Of a stretch of 64,000 bases of DNA, positions 8,976 through 20,563 are shown piece by piece. Each line of letters starts with the position of its first letter. Positions within the stretch are counted from its first letter, which is position 1. The stretch is from NCBI GenBank assembly GCA_032718475.1, contig JAUCBJ010003608.1, positions 1 through 64,000 on the forward strand, written 5' to 3'. The position numbers and the translations under genes are program-made. This stretch comes from Nemertoderma westbladi (lineage: Eukaryota; Xenacoelomorpha; Nemertodermatida; Nemertodermatidae). The notes beneath the pieces were generated by a model. It made no database searches and was not told the DNA's origin. It saw only the letters and a list, made by a program, of their open reading frames with translations.

Positions 8976-10818
8976 TGTTGCTAATAATCATTTTGAGGGC
9001 GAAGCTTTCTCCGGCCGAAGTTTGCTGCGTACCAAATAAATGGCCACACAAAACATCAGAGGAAATGCAATTAATGCCATGCCAATATGCCACTCAAGTC
9101 AGCCTGCACTTTATATACATTACTCTTGTATTCTTGTATGCCGCCTTTCCGGCGGCAACAACAAAGCAGCAAAAGGATACCAATATTTCTTGATGTACAA
9201 AGGGTGCAATATTGAGGAGACACTTTTTGCAAACGCTTGCAAAGTAAGTAGTGAGAAAGTTAATTTCTCCCACCTACCGAAAAATTCGAGCGCATACTGC
9301 CTATCTATATATCAAAGTTTTCCTGATATCATTAAAGATTTGTAAAAAAAAATAGCGGAGAGGGAGAGAGTTGCCCAGTTAAGGGGCCGCATTCGTAATT
9401 ACGACTTATCGCTCAACTAGGATAAAAAATTTAGTGCTATATTTTTTCACAACTGTGGATAAGTGATAACCTTGAATACATACCAGAATAACTAGTCTTT
9501 GTATAGTATAGTAGCCTACATTGCGCTAAATTAAATGGAAAACTTAAAATTTTCTAGAATAATTGTAGGCCAATTTCATAATGTGCATGGGGAATCCATA
9601 CCTTAGTATAATTATGTAAAAATGCTGTAGCTAATATTCTAGAAAATGAATACAACTTGACGATTTCAAAAATGCTACAAATTTCCGTACAATATAACAT
9701 AATTTGCGTACTACAGTATATAACACAATTTGCGTAAAAAATAAATTACACTTTTAGTACGGAAATTTTGATGTATAGGAATTATTACGGGATTTAGGGG
9801 AGACAACATAGCTTACCCTCGTTATTAATTTTTGACATAATACAGTAGATACAATTATTTTTAGAAACTCTTCAATATCTGAATTTGGGGGACGATAAAT
9901 CCATCCAAAAATTACATTTTTAACAGACACTCGCTGCCACTCAATGAAAGTAGATTCAAATACTCCCGATTTAAATGTGGTTATAGTTAGTACATATCCA
10001 ATGGGAAAATGAAAGTAAGTAGTTTATATCTTTTTTAATAGTTGAGAAACAATTCACAGGGTATTTTGTTTGACAAATCCAACAGTGAATAAATTTGTTG
10101 TTAGTTGATTGAATTTTCTAAAACATTTTCCGCAATTTTGTGACATTAACAGTTGGTATCGGAGAAAGGTTTTAATATTATTCCAGACATTCGATCCTAT
10201 CTGATATTAAAAACTGATATCGCCGGTACGCCCTTAACAATCATTAATTAGTTAATTACCATTATTAATTAGTTAATTACCATTATTATTTATTTATTAT
10301 TACCGGTACTGGGAATTAATTATTATTATTTAATAAAAATAACATCGTAAAGATAAATTCATTATCATCCGTTATCATTATTTTATTTATTAGTAGAGAA
10401 ACAAATAGTTGACTAGGCCTATTTAAAACAAGGGGGTAAGATGATGTGGTAGGCTACGTGATTAGTTTCTCAATTAACTCCATAATTAATAATAATTAAC
10501 TATCCATAATTAACTCAATTAATTTCTCAAGTAGTTTCTTAATTATATGGTTAGTTACAAGATATAGGTACAACGAAAAATGTGGCAGGACTTTATCCAT
10601 AAGATTTAAAGGTTATTAGTGCAGATAATATAATTATGGTTGGGCCCGGAGAACCAATCACTTATGATTGATAGGATTGTTATGATTGTTAACTAGGATA
10701 TTTGGTCCACTTGCAGATTTCAAAATGTTTTGTTGATATTTCCTGAATTTTTTTACTTAGAAAATCAAAGAGTTCCACTTTGTTTCCATTAACTCTCAGG
10801 AATGTTTGCCAATTCTGG
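8976..10818. other. No gene recognised
   Basis: AT-rich DNA. The short open frames at 8975-9345 have no recognisable motifs. A short direct duplication of ATTAATTAGTTAATTACC lies at about 10242-10280. Nothing else is supported. Confidence 0.5.
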
Positions 10819-12229
10819 GGTAGAACTAGTGCTGCGAACTGAAACTGAAACTGAACTGGAACTGAAATCGAACTGAAATTGTTTTTGGCATTTTTTCTGA
10901 ACTGGAACTGGAACTGAAACTTTAATTTTTTTTAAACTGAAACTGAAACTAGAACTGAAACGTGATATATTGAAATACTGGAACTGGAACTAGAACTGAA
11001 TTCCTGAAAATTGAAAACTGGAAGTAATAAATTGAAAATAAATGTAAACATAAATTAAAATATTATAATACTACATACATATTATTATATTACAATATTA
11101 CAATATTATTATTTTATTTATGAACGCAAGGCGAAGGCAGCCAGAATAGTACATTCAGTAGGATGCCAATTTGCCAAACAAACAATTTCAGGGTGGAATA
11201 AAAACTTCTACATTAATTCTATGATGAAAATTGTGAACATGTATCGATGTATGTCAAAATTGACAGATAACCCAACCTAAACATTTCAGCTCAGAATTCA
11301 ACATACAACAAACTACTACTAACACTTAGTAATAATTAAGTAAAAAAAAAATTTGAAAGAACCAAGCTACTCTACTGCACTGGTACGTTGTTTTAGCTAG
11401 AACGATTCTTATAATGTCACCTCTCCCTATACAAAGTTACTGACAAGTAGACGGTGCACCAGAAGACTGAATTACCGTGCACAACCATCCCCGATATAGT
11501 CATTGTGTAGTGTGTAGTGTAGTGTGTATTGTGTAGTGTAAGCTATGCAGGGAGAAGCCTATGATAAAAGCAATAACCCTTGGCGATGGAGTTGGTCAGA
11601 GATTGGCTATAAAATAATTATATTCTGGAATATTATTCTGTAGTACTGGTAGGCCTCTGTTCAGCCTTTGATACTATACATACGGTTTCGGCATAAAAAA
11701 GTAAAGGCCTGTTTTCAGCTCCTCCCAGCGGAGTTTGTAATTATTAACTTTTGGGAAGGTATTGCGAATGTTAATATTACCTGCACTTCCTTGCGGTGGT
11801 TTATATAGGTATTATTCCTATATTCTGTCAATAAAATTACTACTACTATAATTATTATTCAGTTATTGTAGGATAATAATTAATATTCGTATAATTCTGG
11901 AATTCTCAACACTAGCCCATAAATATAAATATATACACTAATACAGGTAGTACTGAATATATATACAGTATTGTGGTTGCCATAGAATGACAGCGGTAGG
12001 CCTTCTTATTACATATTATTGTTATGAAACTTGAATTGAAACTGAAACTATTTTTTTTCCGGAACTGGAACTGGAACTTAAATAAACAGCCTCATTCAAA
12101 CTGAAACTAGAACTGAAACGGAAACTATTTTTTTTTGGAAACTGGAACTGAAATAAATAGGTTTATTCGAACTGAAACTGGAACTGAAACTAGTCAAATA
12201 TTGATTCAGTTCGCAGCACTAGGTAGAAC
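10819..12229. mobile_element. hAT-like non-autonomous DNA transposon with 8-bp target duplications
   Basis: The element occupies 10827-12221 (1395 bp). Its ends are a perfect 17-bp inverted repeat: TAGTGCTGCGAACTGAA at 10827-10843 and its reverse complement at 12205-12221. Identical 8-bp direct repeats GGTAGAAC flank it (10819-10826 and 12222-12229). An 8-bp duplication with short TIRs is characteristic of the hAT superfamily. Subterminal DNA at both ends (about 10840-11010 and 12025-12200) is dense in GAACTGAAACTG/GAACTGGAACTG words, as hAT elements often have subterminal repeats bound by transposase. The interior is AT-rich without a transposase frame, so mobilisation would need an autonomous relative. 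Confidence 0.85.
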
Positions 12230-12639
12230 AGTTCTTCCTTAAACACGTCTCCGTGTACCCAATCCTCTCTTCTCTCTACTAATCCGCTTTAAACTGTCAC
12301 CTCTGTATGCATCCCAAACAACATCAAGTTTTTCCACATTTTGTAGTCTGATGTTATGTACGGAATGAACTCTTTATCTGCGTAGTCATCAAATATGCGT
12401 GAGTTTAATGATGTTAACTATAACAGCACCATCAATGATTAACGAATCCATTCCTGGTACTTGAGTAACAGGTGAATCTTGTAACTTGTTCTCTAAACAG
12501 GGAACAATATCCGATTTTGATCCACTTCTCATCAATCCATCATGTGATAGACTTTGAGGAAAGGGCTGGTTTTCAAACTTAAAAAAATCATCAAGGCAAC
12601 CATCTCTCACTTGACAAGCTATATACAACGTTGTCCTTC
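12230..12639. other. No gene recognised
   Basis: Flank between the hAT-like element and the LINE fragment. There are short open frames on both strands but no recognisable protein motif. Confidence 0.45.
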
Positions 12640-12905
12640 AACCTCAACCTGCTTTCGCCGTGAGGACCACCCAGTGCATAATCTTGTGCTTTCGCAGCCT
12701 CATGGAGTGGATAAGCATGGTGGACAGCCCATGACTTTCTTGAGACGCATCTTAAAGGAACCTGGCCTTGAAGATGGGGATGATCTAGTAAATGTCATGG
12801 GTGATAGGGAGTTGTGGCGGCGCAATTTTGTCGACAAGCCGGCACAGCATTCTTCAAAAATGCAGCTGCAATGCAGCATTCCGATCCCAGTAGTACAACC
12901 TTGAT
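12640..12905 (+). mobile_element. LINE 3'-end fragment, plus strand
   Basis: Plus-strand translation gives CFRREDHPVHNLVL, PHGVDKHGG, PMTFLRRIL and GDRELWRRNFVDKP. This is the same non-LTR reverse-transcriptase C-terminus found on the minus strand at 2704-2950. The frame ends with TGA at 12902-12904, and only about 85 residues of the family are recognisable. It is the usual result of 5' truncation in LINE retroposition. Confidence 0.65.
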
Positions 12906-13399
12906 TTTTTAATGACATAACAGCATAGCAGATAATACACAATACTATGTTATTTTATTTCACTGTTCTACTGTATGTTTCTTTCATCAGCACTACTGTT
13001 GACTGCTCTTTACTTGATTATTTAAATTACCATTTATATAATAGGTAATTTTTATTTTCCTGCTTTCTGTAGGCCATGTTTTTATCAGCTCTACACCGGT
13101 ATACTATTGATTTTTAAATCACCATTTGATATACTGTATATTTTAATTAGATGCATTGGTCACCTTTCTTTTAGATAATTCCGTTTTCTTTTCTCCGTCT
13201 TTCTGTATAATTCCATTTCCGTGTCTGTTTTTATCTTATTCTGTGTTCGCTTAGCAACTGTGAGTGTACCTGGGTTTTTACCGTAAGTGTACCTAGTTGT
13301 TTTTCTCCGGTGACAATTTTAATTAATTTTATAATATTTCACTGTGTTTAATAATAATAATAATATATTTTTATATTTATATTTATATTTTTTTTTTCA
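12906..13399. other. No gene recognised
   Basis: AT-rich DNA with (TAA)n and (TTTATA)n runs at about 13350-13395 just before the MITE. No coding signal. Confidence 0.45.
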
Positions 13400-13724
13400 C
13401 CTAAAGCCCTGTTCACATCCAACGGTACGTGAGCTGTAAAGTAGTCTGGCGGTATTGAAGCGGTAAGCCAGCGGTACACTACCCGGAGCCCGTTCACACC
13501 CAACGGTACCGTTGCGGTAACTGATTGTCTATCTGTGGACTGTGAATTCAACAGGAAATTATTACATTAATTGTTTTAACATTGTTTAAATGGGCTGCGG
13601 TAAACCGCGCGGTTTAGCGCACAACTACAGTACCTGTTGGGTCGTTCACAGTCAGCGGTGTACAGCTGGCCCTGCGGTACACCGCGCGGTGTACCGTTCC
13701 GTTGGATGTGAACGGGCCTTTAGG
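13400..13724. mobile_element. MITE-like element with about 25-bp inverted ends
   Basis: The left end CCTAAAGCCCTGTTCACATC (continuing CAACGG, 13400-13425) is matched by the reverse complement of 13699-13724, with one indel and one substitution. An internal GCCCGTTCACACCCAACGG near 13488 and GTTCACAGTCAGCGGTG near 13645 repeat the terminal motif. The interior is GC-rich with many CGGTA words and does not encode a protein. Target duplications were not clear, so the superfamily is undecided. Confidence 0.55.
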
Positions 13725-13995
13725 GGTGTTGTTGTTGTAAGTTGTAGGCCTAGTCCTATATCGGCAGTTCGATATAGTTGAAAAATATTACAAAGCTCAG
13801 AAGGAAATTTTATAACTAGTTGGCACGATAAAGAAAAAGAAAAGCGTTTCTCAGGATGACGAAAACTACTTTCTGAACTTCTGAATGACATGTCGGAAAT
13901 GTACAGTATTGCTTGTATTTGCTTCCGCTGCAACCTAAATGATACAGGCTGTATAATTATGTAATAGTGTCCCTGTGACATCTTACAGTGAAACC

Positions 13996-14130
13996 TGAAA
14001 AAGGTGGACAGTCCTATTAAGGTACTACAAAACAGCATTGTTTAATACGTTTCTGATTGGGCAGACTATTATCTATGTCTTGTCTTATGTGCCTGTCGGC
14101 TGTCGCCTGTGTCCAGTCCACCTTTTTCAA
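13996..14130. mobile_element. MITE-like hairpin, copy 1
   Basis: TGAAAAAGGTGGAC at the left end (13996) and its inverted form GTCCACCTTTTTCA at the right end enclose about 105 bases, including TAATACGTTTCTGATTGG. A related copy lies 80 bases downstream. Confidence 0.5.
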
Positions 14131-14209
14131 ACACATACAGACATATCTGCATATCTTATTCACTTAGGCCTATTCCCAATTATGTAGGCCTAATTAAGAA
14201 AGCGAAAAC

Positions 14210-14330
14210 TTGAAAAAGGTGGACATGGACACTTGAACAGAGCAATCGCTATAAACTGTATTGCTAAATAAATACGTTTCTTATTGGTCTCTATTGTCCA
14301 CGTTTCTGTGTCCAGTCCACTTTTTTCAAA
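14210..14330. mobile_element. MITE-like hairpin, copy 2
   Basis: TTGAAAAAGGTGGACATGGACAC at the left is matched inverted by GTGTCC..GTCCACTTTTTTCAA at the right. The interior AAATACGTTTCTTATTGG matches copy 1 at 13996-14130. Two members of one small non-coding family lie side by side, about 480 bases upstream of the EFA6 start codon. Confidence 0.5.
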
Positions 14331-14807
14331 CACTCCTGTAAGCCTGTAGTGCAGTAGTAGCCTACTGTAGTAATGCTGTAATCTGGTAATGTCTGAATGT
14401 AGTATTACAGTACAGTATTATGTTTATAAACAGTAAAGATACATTTGATCAATGTAAAATAATAAAACGAGATGGAAATTTTTTTGTGCGCATTGCACAT
14501 TGGATATTTGGATGAGGCGGATTGTGGCGGAGCTCATTTACCTACGCAGCTACGGGTATACCAGTCAGCCAGTATACACTACAACGACTACAGTCACCTC
14601 TAATTTAATTTAAATTGACACCAATATTGTCAGATTGTTGGCCTCTGGTCACTGGTACCGTACTGCCGTATGCTGTAGTAGTAGGGTAGGTAGGAAGGAC
14701 CTACTGCCGCTATCCTCTATCAGGCTGTTGCAGTATTGGTACCGGTACTGCTGTGCTGAAATCTAGTTGCGGCGTTACTCCATACGGTACTCAGTTACTA
14801 GATTACC
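14331..14807 (+). other. 5' flank of the EFA6-like gene
   Basis: No open frame and no clear TATA box. GTA- and taccggta-rich sequence precedes the start codon. The promoter and 5' UTR presumably lie here or farther upstream, but the sequence does not show where. Confidence 0.35.
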
Positions 14808-17463
14808 ATGACTGTGGAGAAGTACGCGATATTGCATCGCCACGCCGGACTCGGTAACTTTGGCTTCTCCGTGATCGGGGGTTCAGGAACTCAGTTCCCT
14901 CCGATTATATGCGACACCCTGCAGGACAGTCCAGCTGCGATGTGCCCGCAACTGAACCCTGGCGACGTTATTATCGAGATAAACGGGACCTCAGTGGGAG
15001 AATTCACGACCAGTCGTGTCGTAAACCTCCTTAAAAACTCCCCGGATCAAATACTCTTGAAACTCCGCTCGGACCCCGAGATTAAGAAACAAGCGGCCGA
15101 ATTTCTGGACAACGAGACCGTGGATGAGGCGAAGTTACGTTGCGCGATATCGCAGTCTGATCTCAACGCCTCCGACAAACTCATCGTTAAATCATCTCAG
15201 TTCGACGTTCCCCAGTTCCAGTCTACGAGCAGTGAGGTGCTAGGGAGTCCATGCCATCGATCCCGTGACGACCTGCTCACATCCAAGGAGTCACTGCTCA
15301 GTACTCGCAGCATGCCATTGGGGGGCGGGACCCTTAGTCTGGTAAAGGTTAACGAGTTGCAGCCGTCGCTTGGGGGACACAGTCGTCAGCGTTCCCTAGG
15401 CGACACACCCGCGGGAGAGGTGCCCCCTCGCGGCAGCCTCGATATGGCCTGTATTTATAACGAGGTCCATTGTCGCTCCAGCGGTTCTAAGAAAGTCGAC
15501 ACCGCTGCCGACGGTCACATTAATATAACCCTAAATCCCGCCCCGTTCCCAAATCCCTCAGAATCAGCTAGAACCCTCAATCCCTCCGAATCAGCTACAA
15601 CCCTCAATCCCTCCGATATCTCTCAATCAATCAGTCAAGGGTCCCTTTTTCGGGAAGTCAATGATTCACTTGTAAGAATGGGGGCCGAAAGCCTATCTTC
15701 TCCCCCACCCCGCCCCCACACTCCCCTCCTCCCGTCCTGCCCCCGCTCCCACACTCCCCTCCTCCCGTCCAGACCCCGCTCCCACACTCCCCTCCCACCC
15801 CGCTCCTACACTCCCCTCCTCCCACCCCGCTCCCCTACTCCCTCCCCATTGTTACACAGACGACGAAGACGACCTCTCAGCTGGGGAGGACGTCCTCCTA
15901 GATTTAGAGGAGTTGTGCCGCCAGAGTCCCCGTGGCTACATCGACATTCCGTCCGCGGAACGCCTCGCTAAACGGCTCTACAACCTCGACGGCTTCCGTA
16001 AATCCGACGTGTCCGCCCATCTCTCCAAGAACAACGACTTCAGTGAGCTGGTCGCAGACTCCTACCTGCGCTACTTCCAGTTCCACAACGAGACCTTAGA
16101 TGTCTCGCTACGTAAGTTCCTCCAGCGGTTCTCCCTTGGGGGTGAGACACAGGAGCGTGAGCGCGTGCTACGACGGTTCGCTGGGCGCTACTTAGCGCAC
16201 AACGCCGCCACATACACCGACGTGGAGGCCGTTAACGCGCTCACCTGCGCGATAATGTTACTCAATACGGACCTGCACAGCGCGGGAAACTCAGGGAAAC
16301 GGATCAGTTTCCCGGAGTTCGTCGCCAACCTCGAGGGGGTGAGTTCCGGTTCCAACTTCCCGCGAGAGTCGCTGAAACTCCTTTACCGGAGTATCCGAAA
16401 GGAGCCGATACAATGGGCGCTGGACTCCCCTTCAGGGAGCTGCTCCCCTCCGGGTTCCAACCCCTTCCTCGATACCAACTCCCGGCGGGATTCCACGGTC
16501 TTCGCTCAGTCCTACTTACTGAGGAAACGGGTAACCCAGGGCGACGGGAAACCAGTGGCTGTGGGGAAGCGCGGCTGGAAGTTGTTCTATGTGACACTCC
16601 GAGGCCTCCAGCTCTACTTCCACAGGTCGGAAGAGGAAGCCACCGATCGGTTCTACGAGGTGTCCCAGATGGTGGGGGTCCATCACGCTCTGGCCTCCAT
16701 CGCCAAGGACTACCGGAAGAAGGAGTTCGTCTTCCGATTGCGGACTTCCGACTGGTCGCAGTTCCTCTTCCAATGCGGCGACGCTCGCGAACTCAACCAG
16801 TGGTGCAACTACATCAACCTCGGTAGCGCCACGCTCTCGGCTGCCCCCCTGCCGGCGGCGTGCGGCTCCCGGGACCCCCATCGGTTCCTTCGGCCGCTAC
16901 TCCCGAGCGGGACAACGCGACTTGGCTGCGGAGAGTCGCTGCGACTCTGGGAGGGGAAACTGGCGGAGATGGAGGACGAGTTGGCGGACCACAGGGACCA
17001 GACGCCCGCGGGAGGCAAGGTCAGTGGGTCCGGGGACCAGGGGGGCAAGGGGGCTGGCACCTCCAGGTATTTGTCCCACTACCAGGATAAACTCCAGTAC
17101 TTAGAGTTCGAAGTAGCTCGTTACGGTGTCTACGTTGAGTTGCTGCTCTCCTCGGCTCAGGGACAGCCCAACCCGCAACTAACCGACGTGCGATCGTTGC
17201 GTAAGTCCGACTCCTACGGGGTCAGCACGGAAGGTACGGCGGCCAGTAGCAGCGAGTTGGATGAGAACCCCGGCAGTCAGAGGTTGAGTTACATACAGGC
17301 GGTGTACCAGGTCGAGGATGAGCTGAGTGAGGCGGAGGAGGCTAGTGTGGAAGAGGGGTTGCTCGAGGGTGATTGCGGGGAGGAGGTTGATTCTAGGGTT
17401 GGCCGTGTACCGGGGTACGTAGGTGCCTGTTCCATTAACGAAGCTGGTATTTGTAAGTCCTAA
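14808..17463 (+). CDS. PSD/Efa6: EFA6/PSD-type Arf6 guanine-nucleotide exchange factor (PDZ-Sec7-PH-coiled coil)
   Basis: EFA6 proteins load GTP on Arf6 at the plasma membrane and coordinate endocytic traffic and cortical actin. An N-terminal PDZ domain (residues about 5-90, GLGNFGFSVIGG carboxylate loop) follows the ATG at 14808; insect Efa6 also has an N-terminal PDZ. A Ser/Pro-rich linker leads to the Sec7 domain (about 15950-16430), with FSLGGETQERE carrying the catalytic glutamate at 16144-16146 and MLLNTDLHS. The PH domain (about 16540-16840, GKRGWKLFYVTLRGLQLYF) is followed by the RPLLPS...RL motif, a coiled coil and a Ser/Glu-rich tail. The PDZ half is in frame 3 and the Sec7-PH half in frame 1. 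The switch lies in a C-rich tract at 15670-15860. GTAAGA at 15672 and TTACACAG ending at 15859 look like an intron, but that splice would be one base out of phase; an indel is equally possible. Otherwise no intron is visible, which is unusual for this family. Confidence 0.85.
15694..15850 (+). repeat. C-rich imperfect tandem repeat at the EFA6 frame switch
   Basis: Imperfect units of about 30 bases of the type CCCCGCTCCCACACTCCCCTC repeat five or six times and end against a CATTGTTACACAG acceptor-like site. Read as coding it gives PRSHTPLLPS repeats. Read as intron it would be an unusually long polypyrimidine tract. Confidence 0.6.
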
Positions 17464-18196
17464 CGGCCGCATATCAGTGATGTCACAGCATTGCAGGTAC
17501 ATAATAATAGTGAGTTTGTTGTACGAGTTGCCATACATGAATTAGGGTATTAATTTTAGTAATTGGATTGGTAGTAAGTAAAGTATGTATGTGATCACGA
17601 GGAAGAAAAAAGTATCATATGGAAAAGTGGTAACAAATTGAAATGGCAATTAGTTTAGTATTTTGGTTAGGGACACGAACTCTGTTCCCTAATAGCCCCT
17701 GGTGTATTAAATACACTAAAACACGATTTTTTAATACACTTTTTTGTTTCCATTGTCAACTAACTCACTTCTTACTCCTGAATTTAATAATAAGCACCAA
17801 AAACCCACTCACAAAGCGCGGTGTATCAGAGCATCTTGGTTTTGGCGGCTATTTTATTAAAATATTTAGTTTTTTTATTGATTGAAATATTCGGCTTCAA
17901 TTTGTCGCGCTTACCATGCCTAAAATTGTAGTAGCCTTTATGGGAAACTGTGAAGATAAATATTGAGTACTAAGTTTATGAAACGTATTTATAAAACAAA
18001 GTTGACTTATTTGGGATAAACGTTAACTAATTACTGTATAGAGTAGCTGGCCTGTCTGTAACTATATAGGGTTTGATTTTGTTTTGTTAAATTTATTCTT
18101 TTATCGCTTCAATTTCATTGTTTTATATGTTATTTTAAACTTTGTGCCTGCTGCCCTTATTATATATAGATTAATTATTTATGTTTTTTAGTTTAA
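17464..18196 (+). other. 3' flank of the EFA6-like gene
   Basis: AT-rich sequence without coding signal. No AATAAA was found close to the stop; ATTAAA at 17706-17711 is the nearest plausible polyadenylation signal. This is weak evidence for the transcript end. Confidence 0.35.
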
Positions 18197-19235
18197 AATT
18201 ATCCAGGAGGCGCAGTGATCCGTTGTCCACAATGTTCCATGATGCGCAGTGATCCGTTGGCCACAGTGTTTCATGAAGCACAGTGATCCGTTGGCCACAG
18301 TGTTTCATGAAGCGCAGTGATCCGTTGGCCACAGTGATCCATGAAGCGCAGTGAACCATTGGCCACAGTGATCCATGAAGCGCAGTGATCCGTTGGCCAC
18401 AGTGATCCAGGAGACGCAGTGATCCGTTGGCCACAGTGATCCATGAGGCGCAGTCATCCGTTGGCCACAGTCACAGTGTTCCATGAGACGCAGTGATCCA
18501 TGAGGCGTAGCGAACCATTGGCCACAGTGATCCATGACGCCCAGTGAACCATTGGCCACATTGATCCATGAGGCGCAGTGATCCGTTGGACAGTGTTCCA
18601 TGAGGCGCAGTGATCCGTTGGTCACAGTGTTCCATGATGCGCAGTGATTCGTTGGGCACATTGTTCCATGAGGCGCAGTGATCCGTTGGCCACAGTGTAC
18701 CATGAGGCGCAGTGATCCGTTGGCGTTACGTTCCATGAGGCGCAGTCATCCGTTGGCCACAGTGATCCATGAGGCCCAGTAATCCGTTGGCCACAGTGTT
18801 CCATGAGGCGCAGTGATCCGTTGGGCGCAGTGTTCCATGTGAGGCCCAGTGATCCGTTGGCCACAGTGTCCCATGAGGCCCAGTGATCCGTTGGGCACAG
18901 TGTTCCATGTGAGGCCCATTGATCCGTTGGCCACTGTGTTCCATGAGGCGCAGTGATCCGTTGGTTACAGTGTTCCATGAGGCCCAGTGATCCGTTGGCC
19001 ACAGTGTTCCATGCGAGGCGCAGTGATCCGTTGGCCACAGTGTTCTATGAGGCCCAGTGATCCGTTGGCCACAGTGTTCCATGAGGCGCAGTGATCCGTT
19101 GGCCACAGTGTTCCATGAGGCCTAGTGATCCGTTGACCACATTGTTCCATGGAGCGCAGTGATCCGTTGGCTACAGTGTTCCATGAAGCGCAGCGATCCG
19201 TTGGCCACAGTGATCCATGAGCACAGCGGTCCTTG
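18197..19235. repeat. 34-bp minisatellite (about 30 copies)
   Basis: Tandem units of about 34 bases contain CCATGAGGCGCAGTGATCCG followed by TTGGCCACAGTGTT. They vary at several positions (ATGAGG/ATGAAG, TGTT/TGAT, GCGCAG/GCCCAG) and in length. The minus-strand frames MANGSLRLMEHCGQRIT are a consequence of the unit lacking stops and are not considered genes. Confidence 0.95.
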
Positions 19236-19631
19236 CGCCATGGGGCACTGTGTGATACAGACAAGGGCCTTCGCAAACATTGGTATTTATTCTGTAAGAC
19301 TTCAAGTAATTTATACCCTTGGTCGGTGTGTTTGATCTATACAGTTATTGTATCGTATACCCCACATTAATTTGTTTATTTCCCGTATATTATTTCCCTT
19401 TAGTTTTTATTTACTCAGCACTGCTTCAACTTTATATAATTATTTGGATATTTCTAACGTAACGATTCTTATTTTTTGTCATTTAAATATATATATATAT
19501 ACACATTATATAACGGATGATAGGATCAGTTTATGTTTTTAAATTTGAAACTTTAAATTTGTTTATTTTTAGTCATTTGTTATTTTTTGGTACCGGTACT
19601 TAACCACCCATTTGATATTTCATGTTGAGAT

Positions 19632-19823
19632 GGGGGGGGGGGGGGGGGATTTCGACGCAATAATAATTCATCCCTCCATGGGAAATTTGCCGCAAATATC
19701 AGTTTGATTACTCCCAGAAATAAAATTGTTTAACGTGCCACTGTAACCTGCTCTTTTCCCAAAATTGAGGATTTAACATTGAGGTGAATTATAAATGGGG
19801 ATTTGCGTCCCCCCCCCCCTCCC
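19632..19823. repeat. Poly-G run and facing poly-C run
   Basis: Seventeen consecutive G (19632-19648) face eleven consecutive C (19809-19819, followed by TCCCC), separated by 160 bases. Sequence beside the two runs is loosely similar in inverted orientation (GACGCAAT and ATTGCGTC-like words), so this may be a decayed inverted-repeat element. Confidence 0.5.
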
Positions 19824-20003
19824 CTATGTCTTTATCTTTATGTTAACTACAACAGTTCCAGTACATTCATCATTATTTATAATAGTTATTTGTGCTATTT
19901 GGTCTCAAATTCAACTGGTTCTTGAGGTTGATTTAATATTGTTTTATTGTTTGAGACATCAGTGAGCTGCACCAAACACCTCAAGAGTTGGAGGCTGAAA
20001 CAC

Positions 20004-20563
20004 GTGAGATTGTTGCTGAAACATTGTTGCTGAAACACGTGAGATTGTTGCTGAAACACGTGAGATTGTTGCTGAAACACGTGAGATTGTTGCTGAAACA
20101 CGTGAGATTGTTGCTAAAACACGTGCGATTGTTGCTGAAACACGTGAGATTGTTGCTGAAACACGTGAGATTGTTGCTGAAACACGTGAGATTGTTGCTG
20201 AAACACGTGAGATTGTTGCTGAACTGAAACACGTGAGATTGTTGCTGAAACACTTGAGATTGTTGCTGAAACACGTGAGATTGTTGCTGAAACACGTGAG
20301 ATTGTTGCTGAAACATGTGAGATTGTTGCTGAACTGAAACACGTGAGATTGTTGCTGAAACACGTGCGATTGTTGCTGAAACACGTGAGATTGTTGCTGA
20401 AACACGTGAGATTGTTGCTGAAACACGTGAGATTGTTGCTGAAACACGTGAGATTGTTGCTGAAACACGTGAGATTGTTGCTGAAACACGTGAGATTGTT
20501 GCTGAAACACGTGAGATTGTTGCTGAAACACGTGAGATTGTTGCTGAAACACGTGAGATTGTT
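20004..20563. repeat. 21-bp minisatellite with an E-box (CACGTG) in nearly every unit
   Basis: Units of 21 bases (GAAACACGTGAGATTGTTGC plus T) repeat about 26 times. Nearly all hold the palindrome CACGTG. A few units carry CACTTG, CATGTG or CACGTGCG variants, and two carry an extra GAACT. The constant 21-bp spacing equals about two turns of B-DNA, so the E-boxes lie on one face of the helix. The open frames on both strands are artefacts of a stop-free unit with length divisible by three. Confidence 0.95.

Noticed and set aside
8975-9345. Two short plus-strand open frames
   Set aside because: Overlapping frames of 72 and 101 residues in AT-rich DNA, without motif or splice support.
13652-14038. 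Minus-strand open frame of 128 residues
   Set aside because: It overlaps MITE ends and has no recognisable domain.
18171-19276. Minus-strand Asn-Gly-Ser-Leu-Arg repeat proteins
   Set aside because: Shadows of the 34-bp minisatellite; several frames are equally open and unit-length changes scatter them.
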